64,000 nucleotides of DNA from Massiliimalia timonensis (GCF_900186585.1 NZ_FYDD01000003.1:372001-436000), one strand, 5' to 3'. Positions 45,699 to 54,367 are shown, numbered from the stretch's first letter. A program made the numbers and translations. Notes: a model not told the origin generated them from the sequence alone.

Positions 45699-45949
45699 TG
45701 GAGCAGAGGATATGCAGGAGATGCCTGTTAAAAGAGTTAGGAGAAGGGTATTTCCAAAATGTATATGAGTATATTAAGAGCCTTCCGGATGAGATGAAGG
45801 TATGTGGAGAAGAATACGAAAGAAGGCTGAAAATATGCAGAAGCTGTGAAAATCTAGTAAACGGGATGTGCAGGATATGCGGCTGCTTTGTTGAAACAAG
45901 GGCCGTAAAGATATTTTCATATTGTCCAGCTATAAGGAGAATGTGGTAA
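45698..45949 (+). CDS. Small Cys-rich zinc-ribbon-like protein (DUF6171-like)
   Basis: 83 residues. Two CxxC-type pairs, CRRC near the N-terminus and CRSC plus CRICGC in the middle, with a final YCP, match the layout of DUF6171, a family of unknown function. The start overlaps the arabinofuranosidase stop (TGATG). Metal binding is likely; function unknown. The frame is open further upstream, but only inside the preceding gene. Confidence 0.65.
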   Translation: MEQRICRRCLLKELGEGYFQNVYEYIKSLPDEMKVCGEEYERRLKICRSCENLVNGMCRICGCFVETRAVKIFSYCPAIRRMW

Positions 45950-46030
45950 ATTACAAAATATTATCCTCCTCTATAAATATTTTTAGTTTATAACTTAGGC
46001 AATATCTCAGTGTCAATGCACTCGCATTGA

Positions 46031-46423
46031 TTACCACATCAGGAAACAAAACAGGTTGTAGCATTCTACTCTGTATATCACAGCCAATACGTTTCTCCGC
46101 ACAGGAGTCCTCTCACATAGGTAAGAGGACTCCCTTTTTATGAATTGAGCCACAGAAACGAGCTGAATCTCTGGATAGTCCTTCTTCATTTGCAAAACCG
46201 TCTCCGCCGCCAGAATATCAAAGCCCGCCATCATACCGTGCAGGAAGAACCGCTTGCCTTCCCCATAGGCTTTGACAATTTCCGCTTCTATCCTCTCACA
46301 GAGCAGGGCGGTCTCCTTGAGATCGCTTTCCTCGGGAAGCTTGCCAGGCCGGTGTCCGGTAAAGCAGACGCAGGCTCCACGGTCTGACAAAGCCTTCAAT
46401 ATCTCATTTTTGTCAGTGATCAT
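46031..46423 (-). pseudogene. SLOG (DUF1273-like) protein, 3' end replaced
   Basis: About 130 codons. The first 95 read as an SLOG family protein typical of plasmids and integrative elements: CFTGHRPGKLP, GMMAGFDILAAE and PEIQLVSVAQF. After that the expected C-terminal segment is absent and the frame continues into unrelated sequence across a hairpin (46106-46139). A deletion or recombination end is the simplest reading. Its start overlaps the upstream gene (ATGA). Confidence 0.6.
46106..46139 (+). terminator. Hairpin inside the truncated SLOG gene
   Basis: GGAGTCCTCT / AGAGGACTCC followed by CTTTTT on the + strand. A terminator in the wrong orientation inside a minus-strand frame supports rearrangement. 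The stretch 45950-46105 holds nothing recognised. Confidence 0.6.
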
Positions 46424-47055
46424 GTCCGCTTCTTCTCCCGGAAGATTTTTGAGATGATCCCTATTGTATCCACATTAAACTGGCAGTCGTAAAACAGCTT
46501 CATCTGTTTCTTGCAGTAGTCCTCAAACTGTTCGTCCAGTTTTTCGTCAAATTCTACCGCTTTCTTCCTGCCGCTCCGGAAACCCAGCAGAAGGTATCCG
46601 GTCTGGTCGATCTTCAGCCGCCTGTCTACCGCCTCGATCTTTTGGTACAGCGAGCTGAGAAGCTCAGAATCGCCGTCCTTCCTGACTGCCTCGGCCAGAG
46701 CCAGCAGCTTTTCCTGAAACTGTCTGTAGAAAGGGGTATGGGTGACAGAATAATGATCTACTTCTTTTTGCAGGTTATCCGTCTGGATCATGCCAAGCGC
46801 CAAGCCTCGCAGATAGGCGGTTTCATTGTTAAACCGTATGAAATCTAAGATTAGATCCAGACACCGATGATAGCTGTAATGTTCGGCTTCATGCTCCTTG
46901 CTCAGTTCGTCCTGAATCCGAGCTGTATAGATCGGGTGTTCCTTCGGGTATACGTCAAGCTCCCGTTCCAGAAGCTCCAATTTCTCGGTATTCTGTGTGT
47001 CCGGAGTAAGGGAATACAGAGGTTTTGGAGGAAGGGAGCCCGGATTGTAAATCAT
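46420..47055 (-). CDS. Unknown mobile-element protein, start uncertain
   Basis: 211 residues, soluble and helical, no recognised motif; charged, with a Glu/Lys-rich C-terminus. It overlaps the SLOG gene by ATGA, typical of conserved plasmid or integrative-element operons. No ribosome-binding site lies before the ATG at 47055, and a more ordinary N-terminus may have been lost. The 47056-47234 stretch upstream has no gene. Probably part of the same decayed element as the parM-like gene. Confidence 0.5.
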   Translation of the reverse strand: MIYNPGSLPPKPLYSLTPDTQNTEKLELLERELDVYPKEHPIYTARIQDELSKEHEAEHYSYHRCLDLILDFIRFNNETAYLRGLALGMIQTDNLQKEVDHYSVTHTPFYRQFQEKLLALAEAVRKDGDSELLSSLYQKIEAVDRRLKIDQTGYLLLGFRSGRKKAVEFDEKLDEQFEDYCKKQMKLFYDCQFNVDTIGIISKIFREKKRT

Positions 47056-47234
47056 ATGGTATGTTTTCTGGTGCAGAATGATGCTGACAACTTTTCATGT
47101 GATTTCAATAAACAGGACGGAAGGGGGGGAATATATTCCTCTATTTTGGAGTGATAGGGGACTAGCGCTAAGCTCTCAAATATTTGGCGGGAAAATATTA
47201 CCTGCCGTAAATCAATGAAGGAGGTTTTGAACAA

Positions 47235-48128
47235 ATGAAGAAAAAATTGCTTGCTGTTTTGACAACAGTCATGATGGCATTCAGTTTGTTTCCTTCCGTA
47301 GTGTCTGCAGCGACTGCTCCAACAGTAAAGGTTGATAAACCGGACGTATTCACAGTTGGTCAAACTGAGGAATTCTCCATTTCTACCACTGGCGGAAGCA
47401 AAGCTGGTACCATGGTGAAAGGTTTCTCTACTGTAACCGGCGATACCAGCATTGCGAAGATCGAATACTATGAAACAGCTGACGGCAAATGGTATGAACT
47501 CACCGGGGACAGCTTTGGCCCGCAGTCCGGTTTCCCGTTAGGCGACTTCACCAGTAAATTCCGTGTTACCTTTAAAGAAGCTGGTTCTGTGAATGCGAAA
47601 ATTGAAATCAAAACAACAGACGGTAAAGATGTTCTGGCTGAAACTACAGCAGAATTTAAAGCTGTTCCTGCACCCCATGCCCACACACCTGTTGAGGTAA
47701 AGGCTCAGGAACCAACCTGCACAGAAGATGGTAATATCGCTTATTGGTACTGCGCTGACTGCGGTGAATACTTTAGTGATGAGGCTTTGACCAAAGAGAT
47801 TTCTAAAGAGGACACCGTTGTAAAGGCAGCTGGTCATCACGCAGTGAAAGTTGAAGCAACAGACCCAACTGAAACAGATTCGGGCAACATTGCTTACTGG
47901 TACTGTGCTGACTGCGGCAAGTACTTCAGCGATGCAGCTCTGACTAAAGAAATCAGCAGAGATGATACTATGATCCCAGCACTTGGACAATCTAAAGAAA
48001 ATGAATCTACAGATAACCCTAAAATAGGAGACAGCGGCATGACCTTATGGATCAGCCTGGCAGCTATTTCCGCACTTGGATTAGTTGGTACAATCATTCT
48101 CAATAAAAAGAGAAGAACAGGAAAATAA
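47235..48128 (+). CDS. Secreted, wall-anchored surface protein with two repeats
   Basis: 297 residues. Signal peptide (about 1-26, ending SVVSAAT), an Ig-like or unknown beta domain (about 30-150), then two repeats of about 48 residues, each with GNIAYWYCADCG and KYFSD or EYFSD (about 155-255). The C-terminus NPKIGD, hydrophobic stretch and KKRRTGK tail resembles a sortase signal of the NPKTGD type with Thr replaced by Ile, so anchoring may rely on the membrane segment. GAAGGAGG precedes the ATG. It is alone, in opposite orientation to its neighbours. Confidence 0.75.
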   Translation: MKKKLLAVLTTVMMAFSLFPSVVSAATAPTVKVDKPDVFTVGQTEEFSISTTGGSKAGTMVKGFSTVTGDTSIAKIEYYETADGKWYELTGDSFGPQSGFPLGDFTSKFRVTFKEAGSVNAKIEIKTTDGKDVLAETTAEFKAVPAPHAHTPVEVKAQEPTCTEDGNIAYWYCADCGEYFSDEALTKEISKEDTVVKAAGHHAVKVEATDPTETDSGNIAYWYCADCGKYFSDAALTKEISRDDTMIPALGQSKENESTDNPKIGDSGMTLWISLAAISALGLVGTIILNKKRRTGK

Positions 48129-48142
48129 GAGAATATTTTAAT

Positions 48143-48182
48143 AAGAGAGAGCTGGCTGAAAGCAGTTGGCTCTCTCTTGTTG
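48143..48182 (+). terminator. Terminator of the surface protein gene
   Basis: AAGAGAGAGC (48143-48152) and GCTCTCTCTT (48169-48178), then GTTGTTT. Confidence 0.75.
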
Positions 48183-48233
48183 TTTAGATACCTGTGATCT
48201 TTCTCCCGATAAATTGACAGGCAAGCATAGCAA

Positions 48234-48509
48234 CTAATCTTTTTCAATCAGGGTATCGAGAAAAGCCAGCATTTCTTTCGGGACTGCTTCTTCCTGTTCC
48301 GCGAATGCTTGAACAGGCACAGCTTTGAGTTCTTCCCGCAGCACCCGACGCAATATTTTTTCCAGTTCCTTCTTCTGTTCATTCTCCAAAATCACCCGCA
48401 CCAGGAAGGCGTTTCTTTGTCCTTCCGGAACGCCCTGCAGGATCTCCCATGCCTTACTGTGCTCCTCATTCCGCAGATTGGGGCGGAATGAAAACCGGGG
48501 CCTTGTCAT
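48234..48509 (-). CDS. Small partner of the ParM-like protein
   Basis: About 91 residues, starting MTRPRFSFRPNL. The ATG overlaps the parM-like stop (ATGA). Helical and acidic in the second half; no clear motif. Position after an actin-like plasmid partition gene suggests a ParR-like or accessory partition protein, but the sequence does not show a ribbon-helix-helix that I can recognise. The frame is open further upstream, inside parM. Confidence 0.5.
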   Translation of the reverse strand: MTRPRFSFRPNLRNEEHSKAWEILQGVPEGQRNAFLVRVILENEQKKELEKILRRVLREELKAVPVQAFAEQEEAVPKEMLAFLDTLIEKD

Positions 48510-49423
48510 CCCTGTCTCACACCGCCCGAATACTGGTCCAAGATCCGTTCGAATCCTTCGGCGTTTACCTTGTCGTCTAAAAGGGTAAAAGCCCGGCACA
48601 AGCCGTCCTGTTCGCTCACGCTGCCCTTGACCACCGTCGCTCCTCCCAGCATGATCACCGGGATAGCTTTAAGGTCAAATCCCGATTCCAGAACTGCTGA
48701 TATGAGGCGCCGTGTATATATTCGTCCCTGCCTTTGAATGATCCCCTTCACAGTTTTATCCATATTGCAGTCCCTTCCGGCCAGTATTTGTTCCACTTGG
48801 GCGTCAGTCACAGACAGCCCGGTATCTCGGCGGACCTGTTCTTTTTCTTCGTCAATACACCGGATCATGCCAAGCTTCAGGTTGCGGCAGGTCGAAGCAT
48901 TGGGAACACCATTGTCCAGCCGCATGAGATCCACTGTCCAGCCCCCGATGTCTATCAGCAGGACAGACGGCTCATTCCGGATCAGTTCCGGGTGGATAGC
49001 GATAGCAGAATACCCCTGCGGGAACAGCTTCACATCTTCGATGGTGATTTTGTAGGGTATTCCCTCAAACTTAAAGCTTACCGGCTGGGAAGAACGGAGA
49101 AGATATTCCCGGAAGGGCTTCTTCTCCCGACCAAAGCCTGCCAGAGGCAGCCTGGCTGCAAGCCTGACCGAACACGTTGTGTTTTCTTCCCGATGTCTGA
49201 TCTCTCTGGCAATAGCTGCCAGGGTAAGCAGATAGTAATTGTCGTTTTCCATTTTGTTGTGCAGGATCGGCTACCTTCCTGTCCCGCACACAAAATACTT
49301 CCCGCTGTACTCCAGGGTGTTCTGCAGGGTATATGGCTCATGGGAACACTCCGTAATACCGGCTGGGAAGGACAAATGTCGGGTTTTAATAGCGTAATAT
49401 CCGTGGTCTATGCCTATGTTCAT
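48506..49423 (-). pseudogene. ParM/StbA-like actin family gene with an in-frame amber codon
   Basis: 306 codons from an ATG at 49423 (GAGG upstream) to the stop at 48506. The N-terminus MNIGIDHGYYAIKTR is a phosphate-1 motif of actin-like ATPases; LLIDIGGWTVDL (second half) is phosphate 2 and MLGGATVVKG is the adenosine motif. Codon 51 (49273-49271) is TAG, in frame, where related sequences would read a sense codon such as CAG. Downstream, an ATG at 49252 could restart a 248-residue fragment lacking phosphate 1. It would have partitioned a plasmid or integrative element. Confidence 0.75.
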
Positions 49424-49616
49424 GGTTTTCCTCATCCTTTCTGTTTGACTGTCGAAAATTGCTTATTGCTTATGTTCAAACAATAGTGTGAAAAAGCACA
49501 GTTTTGCACAGCAAAATACAGATCCTGCGGTATGATCTGTAAGTGATTTTTCAGGAAGATATGGCATAAGCTATATTCTTCTTCCCAGCTGGTAAGTGAT
49601 CAGGGGGGAGAAGCGA

Positions 49617-49649
49617 AGAACCTCCCTGGTGACCTGCCAGGGAGGTTCT
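49617..49649. repeat. GC-rich palindrome
   Basis: Perfect 13-bp arms AGAACCTCCCTGG / CCAGGGAGGTTCT with a 7-base loop. No T-run follows on either strand, so it is not an ordinary terminator. Confidence 0.6.
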
Positions 49650-49663
49650 AAAAAAGGGCGCAC

Positions 49664-49775
49664 TGACCCCATGTGATTTGAGGATTTAAAAGCCTTCCTT
49701 TGTGAAGAGATCTGTCAATCTATCTATGAAACTGCCGGAAACTTCTACACTTCTGACAGTAGAAAAAAGAGTAAA
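49664..49775. repeat. Interspersed repeat, copy C
   Basis: The most complete copy: its first two thirds match copy A (33108-33202) and its last third matches copy B (38251-38318). It lies at the end of the accessory region, about 190 bases before the tRNA-Ser genes. The 49430-49960 stretch otherwise has only hairpins and no convincing gene. Confidence 0.65.
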
Positions 49776-49783
49776 AACGCAAA

Positions 49784-49829
49784 AAAGCGGAGCCTCGGGC
49801 CTGATTTTTCAGGCTCGAGGCTCCGCTTT
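49784..49829 (-). terminator. Long hairpin, minus-strand terminator-like
   Basis: A 20-bp stem (49784-49803 with 49810-49829, one G-T pair), followed on the minus strand by TTTTTTGCGTTTTT. It could shield the accessory region from readthrough of the tRNA genes. Confidence 0.65.
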
Positions 49830-49923
49830 CTCGCTATTTGATTCGGTTTTATTTTTAGGCCTCCACGGTAAAATGGTTTTTGGGATTTTGCTTTAAAAAA
49901 CCCAAAAAACCGCATGAATACTA

Positions 49924-49959
49924 AGAAAAATGGAGTGACATCTTTTTTGTCACTCCATC
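49924..49959 (-). terminator. Terminator after the tRNA-Ser genes
   Basis: Minus strand ATGGAGTGAC / GTCACTCCAT with a following T-run. Confidence 0.8.
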
Positions 49960-49960
49960 A

Positions 49961-50051
49961 TGGCGGAGAAGGGGAGACTCGAACTCCCGCGCCGGTTACC
50001 CGACCTACGCCCTTAGCAGGGGCGCCTCGTCACCAACTTGAGTACTTCTCC
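49961..50051 (-). tRNA. tRNA-Ser (anticodon GCT)
   Basis: 91 bases including an encoded CCA. Acceptor GGAGAAG pairs with CTTCTCC; anticodon loop CTGCTAA gives GCT; a long variable arm and GTTCGAGTC T-loop are present, as expected of tRNA-Ser. Confidence 0.95.
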
Positions 50052-50088
50052 ATTTGTGACGTTGATAAGAACAATATAAACTATATTG

Positions 50089-50177
<89 letters not shown>

Positions 50178-50261
50178 AAGCAGGACTAACCAATAGCTTG
50201 GTTAAGCGACGCTTTATATATTATCATAAAATCCCCAAAATGTCAACTCCTTTTTCAAGAT

Positions 50262-50302
50262 TTTTCGGGACGGCACCCGATACATGGGTGCCGTCCCGTT
50301 TT
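50262..50302. terminator. Hairpin after spoIID
   Basis: CGGGACGGCACCC / GGGTGCCGTCCCG (13 bp). The T-run (TTTTCT) follows on the + strand side; on the minus strand, where spoIID reads, the hairpin is followed by A-rich sequence, so its role as spoIID terminator is uncertain. Confidence 0.5.
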
Positions 50303-51316
50303 CTAAGCAGAAAGGTCGGAAAGGGTTGTTTTTGGGTAATAATGGGCTAGGATCTCCTGATAGGTGCTGCCCTGCCGCGCCATGTAATCGGCACCGTATT
50401 GGCTCATCCCAACACCGTGCCCGTATCCCTTGGTAGTAAAGGTGAATTTGTCATCTTTGAAGCTGATCGAAAAATCACTGCTCCGAAGTCCAAACAGCGT
50501 CCGAAAGTCCTGACCAGTCATTTCTTTCCCAAGAACTGTTACTGTGGCAACATATCCGCTTGGCGTAATATCAGTGATTTGGAACCATTCTTTTTCCTGA
50601 TCGGTAAATGTAAGATCTTCATACTTTTCAGTGAGCAGTTTTTTGACCTCTGCGGTGGTGAGGGTCAAGGATTCTTCATAAGAGGGGGAGAGAAGATCTC
50701 CTTCACTTTCTGCGGGAACCAAATAGGGAACCTCCTGTCCCCAGACATTTTCTGCTGCCTCTGTATTACCGGCAGAGATCGCGTGAAAGGCGGCGATGAT
50801 AGGCTCGTCTTCATAGGTCAGGATCTGATTCATGACCTCATTGACACAGCTTTCAATTTTTGAATGGTATTCCTCGTAATGGTCGCCGTATTTTTTCTTC
50901 GCCTCTTCTTCGGAACAGTAGGCCTGATGCCGGGAAGGATCTGTAGAGATAGAAGCGCCCTTTAAATCGTCACTGGGGGATTTTTCTTCATTTGCCATGA
51001 CCCTCAGGGTATAGGTATGCGCTAAGACTGCCTGCGCTTTCAATGCCTCTTTTTCAAAGGTAGCCGGCATTTCGGCAGTGACAACGCCGACGAGATAATC
51101 TTTCATGGATAGGGTCTGTGTTTTCTTTTGGTCAGAAAGATAGACCGTGATCTCATCTTCTATTGGGGTGGCCCCGGGCTCTTCGGAAGAAGATGACGTT
51201 CCCGCAGCCGCCGGTAAGGAAGCTTCCGGGGAAGCGCCTGTCCGCAATAACGCGGTAAACGGGATCACGGCGATCGCAATAATGAAGAACAAAAACAGAT
51301 TGATATGACGTTTCAT
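50303..51316 (-). CDS. spoIID: Stage II sporulation protein D
   Basis: About 337 residues. One N-terminal membrane segment (about 5-25), a Ser/Glu-rich linker, then the SpoIID/LytB amidase-enhancer domain with KDYLVGVVTAEMPA and the late YGHGVGMSQYGADYMA motif, which holds catalytic residues. SpoIID is a lytic transglycosylase acting with SpoIIP and SpoIIM in forespore engulfment. An in-frame ATG at 51328 exists, but GGTGGAAG sits before the ATG at 51316. It shows that the organism can sporulate. Confidence 0.92.
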   Translation of the reverse strand: MKRHINLFLFFIIAIAVIPFTALLRTGASPEASLPAAAGTSSSSEEPGATPIEDEITVYLSDQKKTQTLSMKDYLVGVVTAEMPATFEKEALKAQAVLAHTYTLRVMANEEKSPSDDLKGASISTDPSRHQAYCSEEEAKKKYGDHYEEYHSKIESCVNEVMNQILTYEDEPIIAAFHAISAGNTEAAENVWGQEVPYLVPAESEGDLLSPSYEESLTLTTAEVKKLLTEKYEDLTFTDQEKEWFQITDITPSGYVATVTVLGKEMTGQDFRTLFGLRSSDFSISFKDDKFTFTTKGYGHGVGMSQYGADYMARQGSTYQEILAHYYPKTTLSDLSA

Positions 51317-51410
51317 AACTTCCACCATTCAGTTTTTCGGCAAAATTTTGGAAAAACTTTTCCTTTCTAATTATATTATGAAATTCTTTTATGAAATTCC
51401 TGCAAAATAA

Positions 51411-51439
51411 TTGACGAATTTTCCATACTGTGGTAAGAT
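51411..51439 (+). promoter_or_regulatory. Promoter of the citrate synthase gene
   Basis: TTGACG (51411-51416), a 17-base spacer and TAAGAT (51434-51439). The leader of about 60 bases contains GCGGTAAATGAAG and CGGTCTTGTCCG segments that can form a small hairpin before the GAGAGGAG ribosome-binding site. Confidence 0.7.
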
Positions 51440-51506
51440 GGAAACATCTACCGAAAGAAGTGCGGTAAATGAAGCTGGCGGTCTTGTCCGCGGAGAGGAG
51501 TCGTTT

Positions 51507-52877
51507 ATGGGAACAAGTGAAGTTTCAAACCCATTTCATATGGAGGCTATTAAAAATTTATGTGAGGAATATAAAAAATATAACCATATCCCTTCAGAAT
51601 TATATGAAAGCTTCGATATTAAACGCGGGTTGAGGAATCAAGACGGCACCGGGGTATTGGCTGGCCTGACTCACATCTGTAATGTCCACGGCTACGTGCT
51701 CAACGAAGGGGAAAAGGAACCGGTAGACGGGCAGCTGATCTATCGGGGGATCAATATTAACGATATTGTGTCCAACTGTATTGCAGAAAAAAGGTTTGGA
51801 TTTGAAGAGGTCGTTTATCTGCTGATTTTTGGGAATCTCCCCACCCAAAAACAACTGGAGCAGTTTACCCAGCTGATGAGTGAATCACGGGAATTACCGC
51901 CGAACTTTTTTGAAGATATGGTGCTGAAAGCTCCGTCGAATAATGTAATGAATAAGCTGGCAAGATCGGTTCTGGCACTGTATTCTTATGATGAAGACGC
52001 AGAAGATGCTTCTTTGGAGCAGGAGATGCGCAAATCCCTGCAGCTGATCGCGCGCCTGCCTAATATCATGGTCAAGGCGCACCAGGTAAAGGTAAGCCAT
52101 TATGACGGCAAATCTATGGTGCTGCATCCCTTAGTTCCCGGGCAGAGCATGGCGGAAAATATCTTGTCCCTGCTGCGGCTGGACCGGGAATTCACCCCCG
52201 AAGAAGCGCGCCTGCTTGATATTTGCCTGATGCTCCATGCCGAACATGGCGGCGGGAACAATTCAACCTTCACCTGCCGTGTGCTGACCTCTTCCGGAAC
52301 GGATACCTATTCCGCTTATGCTGGGGCGATCGGCTCCTTGAAAGGCTTCCGGCACGGGGGGGCCAATATCAATACCTCCCGGATGCTCAGCTTTATGAAG
52401 GAAGGAATCCACAACTGGGAGGATGAAGACGAAGTTGCTGGTTTTTTGAAAAAGATCCTGCTCAAACAGGCGGGAGATGGTACAGGGCTGATTTACGGCA
52501 TGGGTCATGCGGTATATACCAAGTCTGACCCGCGCGCGTTAATTTTGCGTGAGAATGCTATGAAGCTGGCCCAGGGAACGGAATACGAAGCGGAATTTAA
52601 GCTGTTGAGCTTGGTGGAAAAGCTGACTCCGCAGGTGTTCATGGAGGTCAAAGGGGACTGCAAGAGTGTTTGTGCGAATGTGGACCTGTATTCCGGGTTA
52701 GTTTACCGGATGCTGAAAATCCCAGAAGACCTGTTTACCCCGTTATTTGCCTGCTCCCGCATGGCTGGCTGGAGCGCGCACCGGATCGAAGAAATGTATA
52801 ACAATAACCGGATCATTCGGCCGGCTTATAAGGCGATCGCCAGAAAGCGCCCGTATGTTCCGATCTCCAAGCGGTAA
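51507..52877 (+). CDS. Citrate synthase
   Basis: About 456 residues. It condenses acetyl-CoA and oxaloacetate. Catalytic histidine in LHAEHGGGNNSTF (about 250), second in YGMGHAVYTKSDPRA (about 335), with the later Asp in the VKGDCKSVCANVD region and the FACSRMAGWSAH C-terminal signature. The frame opens at 51411, in the promoter; GAGAGGAG before the ATG at 51507 sets the start. The extended N-terminal helical part is typical of clostridial enzymes of this type. Monocistronic. Confidence 0.94.
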   Translation: MGTSEVSNPFHMEAIKNLCEEYKKYNHIPSELYESFDIKRGLRNQDGTGVLAGLTHICNVHGYVLNEGEKEPVDGQLIYRGININDIVSNCIAEKRFGFEEVVYLLIFGNLPTQKQLEQFTQLMSESRELPPNFFEDMVLKAPSNNVMNKLARSVLALYSYDEDAEDASLEQEMRKSLQLIARLPNIMVKAHQVKVSHYDGKSMVLHPLVPGQSMAENILSLLRLDREFTPEEARLLDICLMLHAEHGGGNNSTFTCRVLTSSGTDTYSAYAGAIGSLKGFRHGGANINTSRMLSFMKEGIHNWEDEDEVAGFLKKILLKQAGDGTGLIYGMGHAVYTKSDPRALILRENAMKLAQGTEYEAEFKLLSLVEKLTPQVFMEVKGDCKSVCANVDLYSGLVYRMLKIPEDLFTPLFACSRMAGWSAHRIEEMYNNNRIIRPAYKAIARKRPYVPISKR

Positions 52878-52920
52878 AGAATACCGGTACAGAAGTTCTG
52901 TACCGGTATTCTTTATCTTT
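52876..52920 (+). terminator. Terminator after citrate synthase
   Basis: Near-perfect 19-bp inverted repeat AAAGAATACCGGTACAGAA with its complement at 52896-52914, overlapping the stop codon. Confidence 0.85.
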
Positions 52921-52971
52921 GCACGGCTTTTAAAAGTTTCACAAAAAATCTATACAAATTGGGTGTTGATA

Positions 52972-52980
52972 TGTTATAAT
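52972..52980 (+). promoter_or_regulatory. Extended -10 promoter before the lipoprotein gene
   Basis: TGTTATAAT gives a TGn extension plus a consensus TATAAT (52975-52980); no good -35. Confidence 0.5.
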
Positions 52981-53023
52981 AGATTCTATATGAGGATATG
53001 TCAGGAAAGGGGGAAGATTGCCA

Positions 53024-54349
53024 TTGAAACGGATTCTAATCGTGTTAGCGTGTATGGTGATTCCCCTTTTTACTGGCTGCGAGCTGACCTTTTCTTCTGT
53101 GGACAATCTGATGAAGCCTCCCAAGCTGACCGAAGAGCAAAACCGGATCGACGCTGCGCTTCGCGACAGCGTTGGGGATGCTATCAATTTGGTTTATCCC
53201 AAAACAGGGGACTACAAATCTGCATTTATCGTGGAAAATATTGATGATGAGGACAGCACGGAAGCGATTGTTTTCTACAAAACAAATGCCGGAACAGGTT
53301 CGGTGCGCATGAACATTTTGGATCAACAGAACGGTGAATGGGTGTCGGTTTGGGACAACACCACAGTCAACGGGACAGAGATCGAAAAAGTTTCCTTTAT
53401 CAAAACAGGGGGCAGGGTATATCTGGTTTTAGGGGTCAATGTCGCAAGCGCATCGGATAAGACATTGATCATCTATGAATATGCCCAAAGAGTTTTAAAA
53501 CAGGTATTCACCACAACTTGTGCCAACTTTGCGGTATACGACTTGAACGACGACGGAAATGAAGAGATCATTACCTTGACCCATACCATGTTGAGCGATA
53601 CGAAAAAGGAAACAACGGCGCAGTTGTATTCCCTTTATCAGGAGGAATGCAGGCAGCTAAGCCAGACAAGGATGGATGAAGAGGTTTCGTCTTATGTGAA
53701 TATCTTCCCGGGAAAGCTGCCCGATGGGACTCCGGCGTTATTTTTAGATACCCAGCAGGGGGCGGACCAGTATGGGACTGAAATTTTGACAGCAGTAAAT
53801 AACCGGCTGCAAAATCCGATTTTGATGTATGGACTAAAGGAGAAAACATACCGGTATGCGGGGCTTTCCTCTATGAAGGGGGAGAATGAAAGCTATTTGG
53901 TTCCGCAGACCATTACCCTGCCGGGATATTCTGAGGCGGCCGTAGCAGAACAGCCTTACCTAATCAACTGGTACCAGTATGATTCTAAAACCCAAAGCCT
54001 CACCGCACAGGATACGACGTATACCAACTATGTGCTGGGATACAGCTTTAAGATCCCGGAAAAATGGCTTGATTCGGGAGAGGGGCAGATCACCGCAAAA
54101 CGGAATGCGACCAACAACGAGCTGACCTTTTTTATCTATCACGGGGATCTTAAAAACGAGGCGGAAACACTCTTAAAAATCCGCCCGTTTTCCCGTTCTT
54201 CCTTGGATCAGGATACATCGCTTCCTTATGGTTATACGATGTTGGGCTCCAATGGACAGATGGTATATGCCTATAATTTGAAAGTGACTCATTCGGAATT
54301 TGATCTGACCCCAAACGAGGTCCAGCAGTTATTTTCGATCTTGCAGTAA
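53024..54349 (+). CDS. Lipoprotein of unknown function upstream of a two-component system
   Basis: About 441 residues. Lipoprotein signal peptide with lipobox FTGC; the mature part contains an acidic Asp/Asn run (YDLNDDGNEEI, about 170) resembling calcium-binding FG-GAP or EF-hand-like repeats, and a second half of beta structure. No enzyme motif is seen. TTG at 53024 with AGGGGGAAG about 8 bases upstream is preferred over the TTG at 53018. It lies 18 bases before the response regulator gene, in one operon; it may be an accessory sensor input. Confidence 0.75.
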   Translation: MKRILIVLACMVIPLFTGCELTFSSVDNLMKPPKLTEEQNRIDAALRDSVGDAINLVYPKTGDYKSAFIVENIDDEDSTEAIVFYKTNAGTGSVRMNILDQQNGEWVSVWDNTTVNGTEIEKVSFIKTGGRVYLVLGVNVASASDKTLIIYEYAQRVLKQVFTTTCANFAVYDLNDDGNEEIITLTHTMLSDTKKETTAQLYSLYQEECRQLSQTRMDEEVSSYVNIFPGKLPDGTPALFLDTQQGADQYGTEILTAVNNRLQNPILMYGLKEKTYRYAGLSSMKGENESYLVPQTITLPGYSEAAVAEQPYLINWYQYDSKTQSLTAQDTTYTNYVLGYSFKIPEKWLDSGEGQITAKRNATNNELTFFIYHGDLKNEAETLLKIRPFSRSSLDQDTSLPYGYTMLGSNGQMVYAYNLKVTHSEFDLTPNEVQQLFSILQ

Positions 54350-54367
54350 ATGGAGGAAGAACTAGCA

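Noticed and set aside
49271-49273. The amber codon in the parM-like gene as possible pyrrolysine or genetic recoding
   Set aside because: TAG is used as a normal stop for nadK and argR in this window, and there is no pyl gene or readthrough signal nearby; a point mutation is simpler.
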